Source: an uncultured Lachnospiraceae bacterium (GTDB lineage Bacteria > Bacillota > Clostridia > Lachnospirales > Lachnospiraceae). From it: a stretch of 64,000 nt of DNA. Below are positions 32,791-42,047 of the stretch, piece by piece. The position numbers were made by a program, and so were the translations under genes. The number at the start of each line of letters is the position of its first letter. Position 1 is the stretch's first letter. The stretch lies in NCBI GenBank assembly GCA_902792005.1, contig CADAXW010000013.1, positions 20,325 through 84,324 of the forward strand. Direction: 5' to 3'. Under the pieces are notes generated by a model. That model saw nothing but the letters and a program-made list of their open reading frames with translations, was not told where the DNA came from and ran no database searches.

Positions 32791-35203
32791 TATGACGGAT
32801 AGGACTGATATGAAGAAAGAAAAAGGGATCAAAACGGAAAACCTGAATATCGGATATGACTCTGATCTGATCAGAGATATCACCCTTTCGGTTCAGCCGG
32901 GCTCCATCGTTACCCTGATCGGTCCCAACGGCTGTGGGAAGACCACACTTCTGAAGACCCTCACCGGTGCGCTGAAGGAACGGGGCGGGGTGATCCTGCT
33001 GAACGGAGATGACCGGTCGAAGCTTTCGGCAGCGGAAACGGCCAGGCGCCTGTCGGTGATGATGACCTATAAGCTGAAGCCGTCGCTTATGACCTGCCGG
33101 GAGGTGGTGGAGGTGGGACGGTATCCCTACACCGGACGGCTGGGGATCCTGTCCGACGAGGATAAGAGGAAGGTGAAGGAAGCCATGGAGTGGACAAATG
33201 TGTCCGATCTGGCTGACACCTTCTTTCAGAATATCAGTGACGGCCAGAAGCAGCGGGTCCTGCTGGCCCGGGCCATTTGTCAGGAGCCGGAGATCCTGGT
33301 CCTGGATGAACCCACGTCCTTTTTGGATATCCGTCACAAGCTCGATATCCTTCAGAGGATCGTTACTCTTTGTAAGGAACGGAAGATCGCAGTTCTGATG
33401 TCCCTCCATGAGCTGGAGATCGCACGGAATCTGTCGGATACGGTGGTGGCCATGGGAGAAGGCCGGGTGCAGAGGATCGGAACGCCGGAGGAGGTATTCC
33501 GGGAGGACTTTATCCGGGAGCTGTATCATCTGGAAGGAATGGATACCGGGATTCTGGGAAGCATGCCGTGGGAGACGGAGACCGGGGAGGACGGTGCCGG
33601 AGACATGACGGCGGGCAAGCCTGGTGACGTAGAACCCGCTTCCGGGGAGCATTACGCCGGAGCCGCAGGTGGCGACAGGAAGGCTGACGGGAAGGCGAAG
33701 GTCATTATGATCCAGGGCACCATGTCCAATGCCGGAAAGAGCCTTCTGGCAGCGGGACTCTGCCGGATCTTTTCGGATGACGGTTTTCGGGTTGCGCCCT
33801 TCAAATCCCAGAACATGGCGCTCAATTCCTATATAACGAAGGAAGGCCTGGAAATGGGACGGGCCCAGGTCATGCAGGCAGAGTGTGCCAGAACAGAGCC
33901 CCTTGCAGCCATGAACCCCATCCTGCTCAAGCCCTCGGATGATGTGGGCTCCCAGGTCATCGTGAATGGAAAAGTGGTCGGGAACATGAAGGCCATGGAG
34001 TATTTCCGGCGGAAAAAAGAGTTTGTAAAGGACATAGAGGCGGCCTACAATTCCCTGGCGGAGAATGCGGATATCATTGTGGTAGAGGGCGCCGGTTCTC
34101 CGGTGGAGCTGAACCTTCTGGAAAATGATGTCGTGAATATGGGGCTGGCTAACATGATCGATGCGCCGGTGCTTCTGGTGGGAGATATCGACCGGGGCGG
34201 GATCTTCGCTCAGCTCATCGGAACCCTGGATCTTTTAGAGGAGCCGGAACGACGCAGAGTGAAGGGCGTTATTGTGAATAAGTTCAGAGGCGACGGAAGC
34301 CTTTTTAAAGACGGCATCCGAATGCTGGAGGAAAAGGGAAACACCCGGGTGGTGGGTGTGGTTCCCTATCTGCAGCTCAGTCTGGATGATGAGGATTCTC
34401 TGTCGGAACGCTTTCAGCGGAAGGAGACGGGGGCCATTGATATTGCTGTGATCCGGTTCGGTCATATATCGAATTTTACGGACTTTGATCCCTTTGATCA
34501 GCTGGAGGATGTATCCATCCGATATGTTTCCTCTGTTTCCGAGCTGGGGACGCCGGATCTGATCATTCTTCCGGGCACGAAGAATACCATTGCCGATCTT
34601 CAGTGGATGAAGGAGCAGGGGCTTGCGAAGGCAGTCACGGAAATGTCGGAGCAGGGAACCTCGGTTCTTGGGATCTGCGGCGGCTATCAGATGCTGGGAC
34701 GAAGCATCGAGGATCCCGATAACGTGGAAGGCGGCGGAAAGGAACAGGGCCTTGGCCTGCTTCCTGTGGATACCGTGCTGGGAACGGAAAAGACACGGAC
34801 ACATTTTACAGGGAAGGTGACTGGGGCGGAAGGCATCCTGGAGGCCCTTGCCGGAACGCCGGTGGAGGGATATGAGATCCATATGGGAAGGACCGAACCC
34901 TGCGAGGATCTGACGGAATTCACGTCGGAGCAGACGGGCTTCTGCCGTAAGAATATATATGGGACCTATCTCCACGGCTTCTTTGACGGAAGACAGGTTT
35001 TGGAGAAGGTGATCCGGTGTGTGGCAGCGGCAGGAGGAAAGAACTGGGAGCCGGGAGAGATACTGGATCATAGGGACTTTAAGGAGAATCAGTATGACAT
35101 GCTGGCGAGGGAACTTCGGGCATGTCTGGATATGAACTATATTTACGGGATCCTGGGGATTGACCGAGGTCAGATGGAATCAGAAAAAGAGAACGTAAGA
35201 TGA
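32783..35203 (+). CDS. btuD-cbiP: fusion of BtuD-type ABC ATPase and cobyric acid synthase (CbiP)
   Basis: Residues about 12-265 are an ABC ATPase: Walker A GPNGCGKTT, a degenerate signature NISDGQKQRV and Walker B ILVLDEP. After an acidic linker (about 270-305), residues about 308-800 are CbiP/CobQ: GTMSNAGKSLLAAGL, KSQNMALNSY, VVEGAGSPVELNL, glutaminase Cys in GICGGYQMLG, and YLHGFFD. CbiP amidates adenosylcobyrinate a,c-diamide at four side chains with glutamine and ATP. There is no stop or frameshift between halves. The start is uncertain: ATG at 32783, 32792 and 32810 lie in an 18-bp repeated segment. It ends with ATGA overlap onto cobT. Confidence 0.88.
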   Translation: MTDMTDRTDMKKEKGIKTENLNIGYDSDLIRDITLSVQPGSIVTLIGPNGCGKTTLLKTLTGALKERGGVILLNGDDRSKLSAAETARRLSVMMTYKLKPSLMTCREVVEVGRYPYTGRLGILSDEDKRKVKEAMEWTNVSDLADTFFQNISDGQKQRVLLARAICQEPEILVLDEPTSFLDIRHKLDILQRIVTLCKERKIAVLMSLHELEIARNLSDTVVAMGEGRVQRIGTPEEVFREDFIRELYHLEGMDTGILGSMPWETETGEDGAGDMTAGKPGDVEPASGEHYAGAAGGDRKADGKAKVIMIQGTMSNAGKSLLAAGLCRIFSDDGFRVAPFKSQNMALNSYITKEGLEMGRAQVMQAECARTEPLAAMNPILLKPSDDVGSQVIVNGKVVGNMKAMEYFRRKKEFVKDIEAAYNSLAENADIIVVEGAGSPVELNLLENDVVNMGLANMIDAPVLLVGDIDRGGIFAQLIGTLDLLEEPERRRVKGVIVNKFRGDGSLFKDGIRMLEEKGNTRVVGVVPYLQLSLDDEDSLSERFQRKETGAIDIAVIRFGHISNFTDFDPFDQLEDVSIRYVSSVSELGTPDLIILPGTKNTIADLQWMKEQGLAKAVTEMSEQGTSVLGICGGYQMLGRSIEDPDNVEGGGKEQGLGLLPVDTVLGTEKTRTHFTGKVTGAEGILEALAGTPVEGYEIHMGRTEPCEDLTEFTSEQTGFCRKNIYGTYLHGFFDGRQVLEKVIRCVAAAGGKNWEPGEILDHRDFKENQYDMLARELRACLDMNYIYGILGIDRGQMESEKENVR
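32785..32813 (+). repeat. 11-bp repeat at the btuD-cbiP start
   Basis: GACTGATATGA occurs at 32785-32795 and 32803-32813. Each copy contains an in-frame ATG. Confidence 0.8.
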
Positions 35204-36288
35204 CAAAAGAAGAACTGTATTCAATGAAAACAGAAGCGCCCGACAGGGATGTGGAGGTGCTTGCGAAGCAAAGGTGGGACAGCCTTGTGAAGCCGATTGA
35301 CGGGCTCGGCGCATTTGAGGAGATGATCTGCAGGATCGCCGGGATCCAGGGGAAGACTTCTCCGACCCTTTCCCGGAAGGGCCTGATCATCATGTGTGCG
35401 GATAACGGCGTGGTGGAGGAAGGCGTGACGCAGACCGGTCAGTCGGTTACCTATGATGTGGCGGAGATGATGGGGGAGCGGCGGAGCTCCGTAGGCAGGA
35501 TGACCATGCATTATCCGCTGGACATTTTCCCCTATGATGTGGGGATCAATACAAAGGATACGCCGAAGGGCGTGATCAACCGAAAGATCCGGCAGGGTAC
35601 CGCGAATCTTCTGAAGGGTCCTGCCATGACAGAGCAGGAGTGCCTTGCTGCCATCGGCGTCGGGCTGGAGGCCGTGCGGGACTGTCACTCCAAAGGCTAC
35701 GACATCATCGCCACCGGAGAGATGGGGATCGGAAATACCACCTCCAGTGCGGCACTGCTTTCCGCACTTACGGGAGAAAAACCGGAGCGCTTCACCGGAA
35801 GGGGATCCGGTCTTCCGGATGCTGGACTGGAACGAAAGAAGCAGGTGATCCGGGATGCCGTAAGGCTGCATCGCGGAGCAAAGGCCGGTACACCGGTGAA
35901 AACGGCGGAGGAGACACTGCAGGTCCTGACTGCTCTTGGAGGGCTGGACATTGCGGCCCTTGTGGGTGTTTTTCTCGGAGGCGCGGTCTGCCGCATTCCG
36001 ATTGTGATCGACGGCCTGATCAGCGCGGTTTCGGCCTATACTGCGGAGCTTTTCCTGCCGGGCTGCCGGGACTATATGATCGCCTCCCATTCAGGAAAAG
36101 AGAAGGGAACGGAGCGGATCCTGACGGAGCTGTCGCTCACACCGGTGCTTCAGGCTGATATGGCACTGGGCGAGGGAACGGGCGCGGTTTTGCTTTTTCC
36201 CATGCTGGATATGGCGCTGTCTCTTTATCTGGACGGCACCACATTTCAGGATACGGATATCGCGAAGTATGAGAGGTTCGGTAAATGA
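35200..36288 (+). CDS. cobT: nicotinate-nucleotide-dimethylbenzimidazole phosphoribosyltransferase
   Basis: It makes alpha-ribazole-5'-phosphate by moving the phosphoribosyl group from nicotinate mononucleotide onto the lower-ligand base. Seen motifs: IMCADNGVVEEGVTQT, GIGNTTSSAALL, GGLDIAALVG and ALGEGTGAVLL with the catalytic Glu. The 362 residues match the family. The start overlaps the cbiP stop (ATGA), and the stop overlaps cobU, so translation is coupled. No dimethylbenzimidazole synthesis genes are visible, so the base may be acquired or different. Confidence 0.92.
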   Translation: MTKEELYSMKTEAPDRDVEVLAKQRWDSLVKPIDGLGAFEEMICRIAGIQGKTSPTLSRKGLIIMCADNGVVEEGVTQTGQSVTYDVAEMMGERRSSVGRMTMHYPLDIFPYDVGINTKDTPKGVINRKIRQGTANLLKGPAMTEQECLAAIGVGLEAVRDCHSKGYDIIATGEMGIGNTTSSAALLSALTGEKPERFTGRGSGLPDAGLERKKQVIRDAVRLHRGAKAGTPVKTAEETLQVLTALGGLDIAALVGVFLGGAVCRIPIVIDGLISAVSAYTAELFLPGCRDYMIASHSGKEKGTERILTELSLTPVLQADMALGEGTGAVLLFPMLDMALSLYLDGTTFQDTDIAKYERFGK

Positions 36289-36821
36289 TCACTTTGATTA
36301 TTGGTACGAATAACAGCGGCAAGTCGGAGCTGGCGGAGAAACTGGCCGTGCAGCGGGGAACCGGAAGAAAATACTATCTGGCAACCATGCAGCTCTGCGA
36401 TGACGCCAGCCGGGCCCGGGCGGAGAAGCATAGAAGAATGCGGGCCGGAAAAGGCTTTCTCACCATTGAGAAGGAATGCCGGATCAGAGAAGTGCTTTCC
36501 TCCATAGAAGACGCGGAGAAGGCATTGGTGCTCCTGGAATGCGTTTCAAATCTTGTGGGAAATGAACTCCATTCGGATCCGAAGTGGCTGAGGTCGTTTG
36601 GTTCTGGTGAGGCACCGGAGGATACATTTACGGAAATGATTGTGAGTGACATCAAGGCCGTGGCGGACAGGGTCCGTGATCTGATCCTTGTTACGAATGA
36701 ATATGATAAGGATGATGCGGGATACGACCGGCAGACCAGGATCTACGTAGAGCTGCTGAGCCGGGTAAACGAAAGGCTCCGTGACGCAGCGGATGAGGTC
36801 ATCGATTTACGGAAGGATTGA
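36285..36821 (+). CDS. cobU: adenosylcobinamide kinase / adenosylcobinamide-phosphate guanylyltransferase
   Basis: It phosphorylates adenosylcobinamide and then adds GMP, giving the activated GDP-cobinamide. The P-loop is GTNNSGKS; the guanylylation His lies in AEKHRRMRAGKGF; ALVLLECVSNLVGNELH carries the Walker B-like segment; VTNEY and SRVNERLRDAADEV close the fold. 178 residues is normal. ATGA overlaps with the previous gene and the next start overlaps its stop. The P-loop GTNNSGKS departs from the usual GGxRSGKS, a mild divergence. Confidence 0.88.
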   Translation: MITLIIGTNNSGKSELAEKLAVQRGTGRKYYLATMQLCDDASRARAEKHRRMRAGKGFLTIEKECRIREVLSSIEDAEKALVLLECVSNLVGNELHSDPKWLRSFGSGEAPEDTFTEMIVSDIKAVADRVRDLILVTNEYDKDDAGYDRQTRIYVELLSRVNERLRDAADEVIDLRKD

Positions 36822-37603
36822 GACGCTTGAAGATACTAAGATGGTTAGGAATTACATTTTCCCTGTTCAGCCGGATCCCGGTTCCCAGGTTTAAGTGGAG
36901 GGAGGAGGAAATGCGCTACAGCATGGCCTTTCTTCCGCTGGTGGGAGGGATCATTGGGCTTGGAACGTATCTGATAAGCGGCGTGAATCCCTTTGCGGAG
37001 CTCCCCGTGGCAGTCAGGATCCTGCTCACGCTGGCGCTCTCCCTGCTGATCACCGGAGGCTTCCATGTGGACGGCTTTATGGATACGGAGGATGCCATGC
37101 ATTCCTTCGCACCGACCGAGAAAAAGCTGGAGATCCTGAAGGATCCCCATATCGGGGCCTTTGCCGTGATCGCTCTTGTAAAATGGCTGCTGATCTACGC
37201 TGCCGCCATCACTGCGATCCTGCTGAATGAACGGACCGACGAAAGGATCCTTGTGATCCTGGGTCTGACCTTTGTGATCAGCAGAAGTCTTCTGGGACTC
37301 ACCTCTTTCTTCTTTCCGAAGGCAAAGAAGGAGGGGATGCTGTATGAGGAAACGAAAACGAAGCCCCGGGTGGTGGTGATCCTTCTTTCCATCCAGCTGG
37401 CAGCGGCGGTGGGGGTTTCCCTTTGGATGGATCTCCTTTCGGGAAGCATGGTTGTGCTTCTCTACACGCTGCATACCATCTATTACCGGTATACGGTTTA
37501 TAAGAATTTCGGAGGGGTTACGGGAGATACGGCAGGATACTTTCTTACCACCGGCGAGATCCTGGCAGCCCTTGTTCTGGCAGGGACTCTTTATCTGAAG
37601 TGA
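36818..37603 (+). CDS. cobS: adenosylcobinamide-GDP ribazoletransferase (cobalamin synthase)
   Basis: This membrane enzyme joins GDP-cobinamide and alpha-ribazole (phosphate), the last assembly step. Typical signatures are FSLFSRIPVPRFKWREEEMRYS at the N-terminus, GGFHVDGFMDTEDAMHSF with acidic metal ligands, ILKDPHIGAFAVI, and several hydrophobic helices. The start is TTG at 36818 (overlapping the cobU stop) or, with better spacing from GGAAGG, TTG at 36827. 261 residues. Confidence 0.9.
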   Translation: MRRLKILRWLGITFSLFSRIPVPRFKWREEEMRYSMAFLPLVGGIIGLGTYLISGVNPFAELPVAVRILLTLALSLLITGGFHVDGFMDTEDAMHSFAPTEKKLEILKDPHIGAFAVIALVKWLLIYAAAITAILLNERTDERILVILGLTFVISRSLLGLTSFFFPKAKKEGMLYEETKTKPRVVVILLSIQLAAAVGVSLWMDLLSGSMVVLLYTLHTIYYRYTVYKNFGGVTGDTAGYFLTTGEILAALVLAGTLYLK

Positions 37604-37611
37604 GGCATGTT

Positions 37612-38229
37612 ATGGCAAAAAAACAGGTTGTTCTGATCCGTCATGGTCAGATCCCCGGAAATGTAGAGAAACGGTATATCGGGTGCAGAACGGATGAATC
37701 GCTTACGGAACACGGGATCGAAGAGATCCGGGCAAGACGGGCGGAAGCAGGAAAGCTGCTTTCCGGAGGTGTGGTCCGGATCTGCTGCAGTCCCATGAAG
37801 CGGGCGGTTGAAACGGTATACTACCTGTTTGACGAAAAGGCCCCGACGATCCTTACAGATCTCAGGGAGATGGATTTTGGAAACTTTGAGGGAAAGAATT
37901 ATGAAGATCTTTCCGGAGATAAAGACTATCAAAGTTGGATCAACAGCGGGGGAACAAAGGATTTCCCCGGGGGAGAAAAGAGAGACGCGTTTATCCATCG
38001 GTCCATGCAGGGCTTCCGTGCGGCGCTGGGAGACATAGAGATATCGGAAAGAGTTATCATCCTTTGTCACGGTGGCACCATCATGGCGATCATGAGTGCT
38101 CTCACCGGGAAGGATACTTACGATTTTATGGTTGGAAATCTGGAGGGCTACATCCTGGATCTGGAGATGAATGATGAAGGAATACATGTTATTTCATATA
38201 ATCGCCTTGTTTTTGGGCGTTCTGCTTGA
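37612..38229 (+). CDS. cobC: alpha-ribazole phosphatase-type histidine phosphatase
   Basis: This is a histidine phosphatase superfamily protein: the catalytic RHG is in VLIRHGQIPGN, the second His in ILCHGGTIMAI, with CSPMKRAVETV and EMDFGNFEGKNYEDL between. In this operon the likely job is removal of the 5'-phosphate from alpha-ribazole phosphate or cobalamin phosphate. ATG 37612 fits a GTGAGG site across the cobS stop; GTG 37600 is an alternative. It overlaps the cbiB start region by up to 59 bases. Confidence 0.82.
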   Translation: MAKKQVVLIRHGQIPGNVEKRYIGCRTDESLTEHGIEEIRARRAEAGKLLSGGVVRICCSPMKRAVETVYYLFDEKAPTILTDLREMDFGNFEGKNYEDLSGDKDYQSWINSGGTKDFPGGEKRDAFIHRSMQGFRAALGDIEISERVIILCHGGTIMAIMSALTGKDTYDFMVGNLEGYILDLEMNDEGIHVISYNRLVFGRSA

Positions 38230-39172
38230 CCAGATCGTGGGAGATCCGCATTCACTTCCGCATCCGGTGCGGGGCATCGGAAGACTTATTGCCTGGCTGG
38301 AGGGAAGACTCCTGGGAGCCCGCGGTTCGAAGCAGACGGAGCGAAGACGGGGCGCACTGCTTTGGTGGCTGGTGATCCTGATCGTAGGAACCGTTACGGC
38401 GCTGATCCTCGTTCTGGCATATCAATCCCTTGTTTATCTGGGCCTTTTCGTTGAAATGATACTTGTATGCTATATTCTGGCGGCAAGAAGTCTTTGCAGG
38501 GAAAGCATGGCGGTACAAAGAAGGCTTATGAACCGGGATGTTCCCGGGGCAAGGCACGCTCTTTCCATGATCGTGGGAAGAGATACGGAGCCTCTTTCCG
38601 AGGAGGAGATCGTAAAGGCTGCAGTGGAGACGGTGGCTGAAAATACCTCGGACGGGGTTATCGCCCCGCTTCTTTATACCATCATTGGCGGACCGGTACT
38701 GGGGCTTTGCTATAAGGCGGTAAACACCATGGATTCCATGCTGGGATACCAAAATGACAGATACAGGAACTTTGGACGGTTTGCGGCGAAGGCAGATGAT
38801 CTTCTGAACTATATCCCATCCAGACTCAGTGCACTGGCAATGATCTTCGGATGCAGGATACTTGGGCTCTTCTCGGGACATTTTAATGGGAAGGAAGCAC
38901 ACAGGATCTGGGTTCGGGACAGGAGAAATCACAGCTCGCCGAATTCGGCCCAGACAGAAAGCGTGACAGCGGGAGCTCTGGGGCTCCGGCTGGGAGGAAC
39001 CCATACCTATCAGGGCATTCCGGTGGAGAAGCCCTATATCGGGGATGAGCGAAGAAAGGCGGAACCGGAGGATATCCGGCGGTCAAACCGGCTGATGTTT
39101 ATGACGGAGGCGGTGGTTTTCGTCCTGTGCATGGCGGTGATGATCACGGTCCTCTGTTGTATGTGGGTTTAG
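38171..39172 (+). CDS. cbiB: adenosylcobinamide-phosphate synthase
   Basis: This membrane protein joins adenosylcobyric acid to aminopropanol (phosphate). Seen: FLGVLLDQIVGDPHSLPHPVRGIG at the N-terminus, VGRDTEPLSEEEIVKAAVETVAENTSDGVIAPL, the NTMDSMLGYQNDRYRNFG loop and SPNSAQTESVTAGALGLRLGG. 333 residues with four to five hydrophobic segments. Starts at 38171, 38174 or 38186 are possible; 38186 with GAAGG five bases upstream gives the most family-like N-terminus. All overlap the end of cobC. Confidence 0.9.
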   Translation: MMKEYMLFHIIALFLGVLLDQIVGDPHSLPHPVRGIGRLIAWLEGRLLGARGSKQTERRRGALLWWLVILIVGTVTALILVLAYQSLVYLGLFVEMILVCYILAARSLCRESMAVQRRLMNRDVPGARHALSMIVGRDTEPLSEEEIVKAAVETVAENTSDGVIAPLLYTIIGGPVLGLCYKAVNTMDSMLGYQNDRYRNFGRFAAKADDLLNYIPSRLSALAMIFGCRILGLFSGHFNGKEAHRIWVRDRRNHSSPNSAQTESVTAGALGLRLGGTHTYQGIPVEKPYIGDERRKAEPEDIRRSNRLMFMTEAVVFVLCMAVMITVLCCMWV

Positions 39173-39191
39173 ATGAAGGAGTTGGAAGGTA

Positions 39192-40241
39192 ATGCAGCAC
39201 GGCGGAGATATCTACAGGAATAAGGTGAAGATGGATCATTCGGTGAATCTGAATCCTCTGGGAATCCCGGCGGAGGTGCTTTCAGCGGTCCGAAGCTCAC
39301 TGGACAGGGCAGGGGTTTATCCTGACCTTCTGCAGGGAGCCGTGCGGGAAGAGATCGCTGCATCCGTCGGCGGATCATCAACTTCTGTACTGGCTGGAAG
39401 CGGAGCCTCCGAGCTGCTTATGGGAGCGGTTCGCGTCATTATGCCAAAGAAGGCGCTGTTGTTTGAACCCTGCTTTTCCGGTTATCAGCATACGCTCACG
39501 TCGGTAGGTTGTGAGATATGTCATCACATTCTGACGGAGGAGAATGGCTTCCGTCTGACGGCGGAGGATCTGGAGGCTGTGACGCCGGACCTGGATCTGA
39601 TCCTGCTTTCGGATCCGGTGAATCCCACAGGACAGAGCCTCGAGGATACATTTATCGAAGAATTACTGGAAAAGGCAGAGAAGAATCATATCTCCGTGAT
39701 CCTGGATGAGAGTTTTCTTATGATGTCGGACAAGGCCGGTCAGGGTCACTCGGATCACGGCTATGAACGGGTGCAGCGGTATGAGGAGCTTTGGGTCCTT
39801 CGTTCCATGACGAAGCTCCTGGCCATGCCGGGGATCCGGATGGGATATGTCATTTCCGGGAAGGAGAACATCCGCCGGCTGACGGGGCAGCTTCCGGAGT
39901 GGAATCTCTCAATTCCTGCGGAGGCGGGGATCCGGGCCGGGCTGAAGCTTCTTCAGGATGAGGCGTACATCGGACATATGCTTTCTCTGATCCGGGAGGA
40001 ACGAGAATATCTGTCCCAGGGCCTCGGAGCGCTTGGTTTTACGGTCTATGACAGCCAGACATCCTTTCTTCTTTTCCGGGGACCGGAGGATCTGTATGAG
40101 AGGCTGCTTGCCCGGGGGATCCTGATCCGGGACTGCAGTGATTTCCGGGGCCTCGGGAAGGGGTACTACCGGATCGCGGTGAAGAAGCATGAGGAAAATG
40201 TGGCGCTTCTTCGGGCCTTAGGAAGAATGATGGAGGAATGA
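39192..40241 (+). CDS. cobD: PLP aminotransferase-fold enzyme, probable threonine-phosphate decarboxylase
   Basis: This is a class I/II aminotransferase-fold protein opening with QHGGDIYRNKVKMDHSVNLNPLG, as in CobD. The PLP lysine is in LRSMTKLLAMPGIRMGY; the Asn/Pro motif LLSDPVNPTGQ and VILDESFLMM are present. In this operon it would make aminopropanol O-2-phosphate from L-threonine phosphate for CbiB. Histidinol-phosphate aminotransferase is the alternative, made unlikely by context. The stop lies in an 11-bp duplicated segment that also supplies the next ribosome binding site. Confidence 0.83.
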   Translation: MQHGGDIYRNKVKMDHSVNLNPLGIPAEVLSAVRSSLDRAGVYPDLLQGAVREEIAASVGGSSTSVLAGSGASELLMGAVRVIMPKKALLFEPCFSGYQHTLTSVGCEICHHILTEENGFRLTAEDLEAVTPDLDLILLSDPVNPTGQSLEDTFIEELLEKAEKNHISVILDESFLMMSDKAGQGHSDHGYERVQRYEELWVLRSMTKLLAMPGIRMGYVISGKENIRRLTGQLPEWNLSIPAEAGIRAGLKLLQDEAYIGHMLSLIREEREYLSQGLGALGFTVYDSQTSFLLFRGPEDLYERLLARGILIRDCSDFRGLGKGYYRIAVKKHEENVALLRALGRMMEE

Positions 40242-40252
40242 CGGAGGAATGA
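40232..40252 (+). repeat. 10-bp repeat over the cobD stop and cbiC ribosome binding site
   Basis: GGAGGAATGA at 40232-40241 includes the cobD stop. The copy at 40243-40252 supplies the GGAGG used by cbiC. Confidence 0.8.
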
Positions 40253-40255
40253 TGG

Positions 40256-40882
40256 ATGAATTTTGAAACAGTCAAACCGGCGGAGATCGAAAAACGAAGC
40301 TTTGAGATCATCACCCAGGAGCTGGAAGCAGCCGGCATCCGGCTGGATGAGACTTTGGCGCCGGTGATCAAGCGCTGTATCCACACCTCAGCCGATTTCG
40401 AGTATGCAGAGACACTGGCCTTCTCGGAGGGGGCCGTGGACCGGATGAAGGAACTGATCCGACAGGGCGCCACCATCGTGACGGATACAAATATGGCGCT
40501 GGCAGGGATCAACAAAAAGAAGCTGGCCTCCTTCGGCGGCAGGTGCATCTGCTTCATGGCAGAGGAGGATGTGGCAAAGGAAGCCACGGAGCGGGGCATC
40601 ACCCGGGCAGCCGTATCCATGGAGCGGGCCGCAGCTCTGGGAGAGAAGGTGATCTTTGCCATCGGAAATGCGCCCACGGCCCTGATCCGGCTCCATGAAA
40701 TGATGCAGGAGGGGACTTACACTCCCGCATTCATCATCGGTGTTCCGGTGGGCTTTGTAAATGTGGTCTGGGCGAAGGAGCTCTTCCTCGGAACGTCGGT
40801 TCCGTACATCATCAACCGGGGAAGAAAGGGCGGAAGCACCATTGCGGCGGCCATCTGCAATGCGGTGCTGTATCAAATGTGA
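40256..40882 (+). CDS. cbiC: cobalt-precorrin-8 methylmutase
   Basis: It moves the C11 methyl to C12, giving cobyrinate. The catalytic His is in RCIHTSADFEYAE; GATIVTDTNMALAGINK, AIGNAPTALIRLHEM and GVPVGFVNVVWAKE are family segments. 208 residues is the usual length. The ribosome binding site GGAGG (40243-40247) is eight bases before the ATG. Confidence 0.93.
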   Translation: MNFETVKPAEIEKRSFEIITQELEAAGIRLDETLAPVIKRCIHTSADFEYAETLAFSEGAVDRMKELIRQGATIVTDTNMALAGINKKKLASFGGRCICFMAEEDVAKEATERGITRAAVSMERAAALGEKVIFAIGNAPTALIRLHEMMQEGTYTPAFIIGVPVGFVNVVWAKELFLGTSVPYIINRGRKGGSTIAAAICNAVLYQM

Positions 40883-40909
40883 TCGGAGCTTTGAAAAAAG
40901 GAGATCCGG

Positions 40910-42028
40910 ATGAAAAAGGGATTTACCACCGGAAGCTGTGCGGCTGCGGCAGGAAAGGCAGCGGCGTACATGCTCCTGGGAGGAAAAAGAATAGATAAGA
41001 TCGAGATCGAGACGCCGGCGGGGATCCGCTACTGTCCGAAGCTGGAGGAAATCGATATTGGGGAGGACTACGTCCGCTGTGCAGTTCGAAAGGAATCCGG
41101 GGATGATCCGGATATCACGAACGGATCCCTGATCGTGGTGAAGGTGAGTCATGGCAGGGAAGGCCAAAGCCTTCGGGAGATACGGATCGAGGGCGGAGAA
41201 GGCGTTGGCAGAGTGACCCGTCCGGGACTGGATCAGCCGGTGGGAGCCGCAGCCATCAATTCAGTTCCGAGGCAGATGATCGAGCAGGAGGTGCGGCAGG
41301 TCATGGAGCTCTTTGATCATGAGGGAACTCTGGAGGTTGTGGTTTCGGTTCCCGGCGGAAGGGAGCTGGCAGAGAAGACCTTCAATCCCAGACTGGGGAT
41401 CGAAGGCGGGATCTCCATCATCGGAACCTCGGGGATCGTGGAACCCATGAGCCAGAAGGCGCTTCTTGATTCCATCCGGGTGGAGCTGCGTCAGAAGAAA
41501 GCCATGGGAAGCACTGTGGCAGTGATCACCCCCGGGAATTACGGACTGGCCTTCATGAAGGAAGTCTACGGCTTCGATCTGGATCAGGCAGTGAAATGTT
41601 CCAACTTCATCGGGGACACCATCGATATGGCAGTGGAGCTTGGCTTTCAGAAGCTGCTTCTCTGCGGCCACATCGGAAAGCTTGTGAAGCTTGCCGGCGG
41701 GATCATGAATACCCATTCCAGAGAAGCGGACTGCAGGATGGAGCTTATGGCGGCAGCGGCCGTAAGGTGCGGCGCTTCCGAAGCGGCAGTGCGGGAGATC
41801 CTGGACTGTGTATCCACAGAAGAAGCGGTAGCGGTCTATGAAAGAGAAGGACTCACCGGACGTGCCTTTGCGTATCTCACGGAGCGCGGCGCATTTTATC
41901 TGGACCGGCGGGGAAAGGGAGAGATCGCCATTCAGTACATGATGTATTCCAATCAGTACGGCCTGCTGGGAAAGACGGGGGAGGCAGAGGCTTTTCTGAT
42001 GGAAGCGAATAGTAAAGACGAAGAATAA
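40910..42028 (+). CDS. cbiD: cobalt-precorrin-5B C1-methyltransferase
   Basis: This is the SAM-dependent C1 methylation special to the anaerobic route. N-terminal KKGFTTGSCAAAAGKAA, GGEGVGRVTRPGLDQPVG, ISIIGTSGIVEPMSQKA and LLCGHIGKLVKLAGGIMNTHSREAD are characteristic. 372 residues. AAAGGAGA precedes the ATG, 27 bases after cbiC. Confidence 0.94.
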   Translation: MKKGFTTGSCAAAAGKAAAYMLLGGKRIDKIEIETPAGIRYCPKLEEIDIGEDYVRCAVRKESGDDPDITNGSLIVVKVSHGREGQSLREIRIEGGEGVGRVTRPGLDQPVGAAAINSVPRQMIEQEVRQVMELFDHEGTLEVVVSVPGGRELAEKTFNPRLGIEGGISIIGTSGIVEPMSQKALLDSIRVELRQKKAMGSTVAVITPGNYGLAFMKEVYGFDLDQAVKCSNFIGDTIDMAVELGFQKLLLCGHIGKLVKLAGGIMNTHSREADCRMELMAAAAVRCGASEAAVREILDCVSTEEAVAVYEREGLTGRAFAYLTERGAFYLDRRGKGEIAIQYMMYSNQYGLLGKTGEAEAFLMEANSKDEE

Positions 42029-42047
42029 AAGCGAAAGGAAACAGGGC

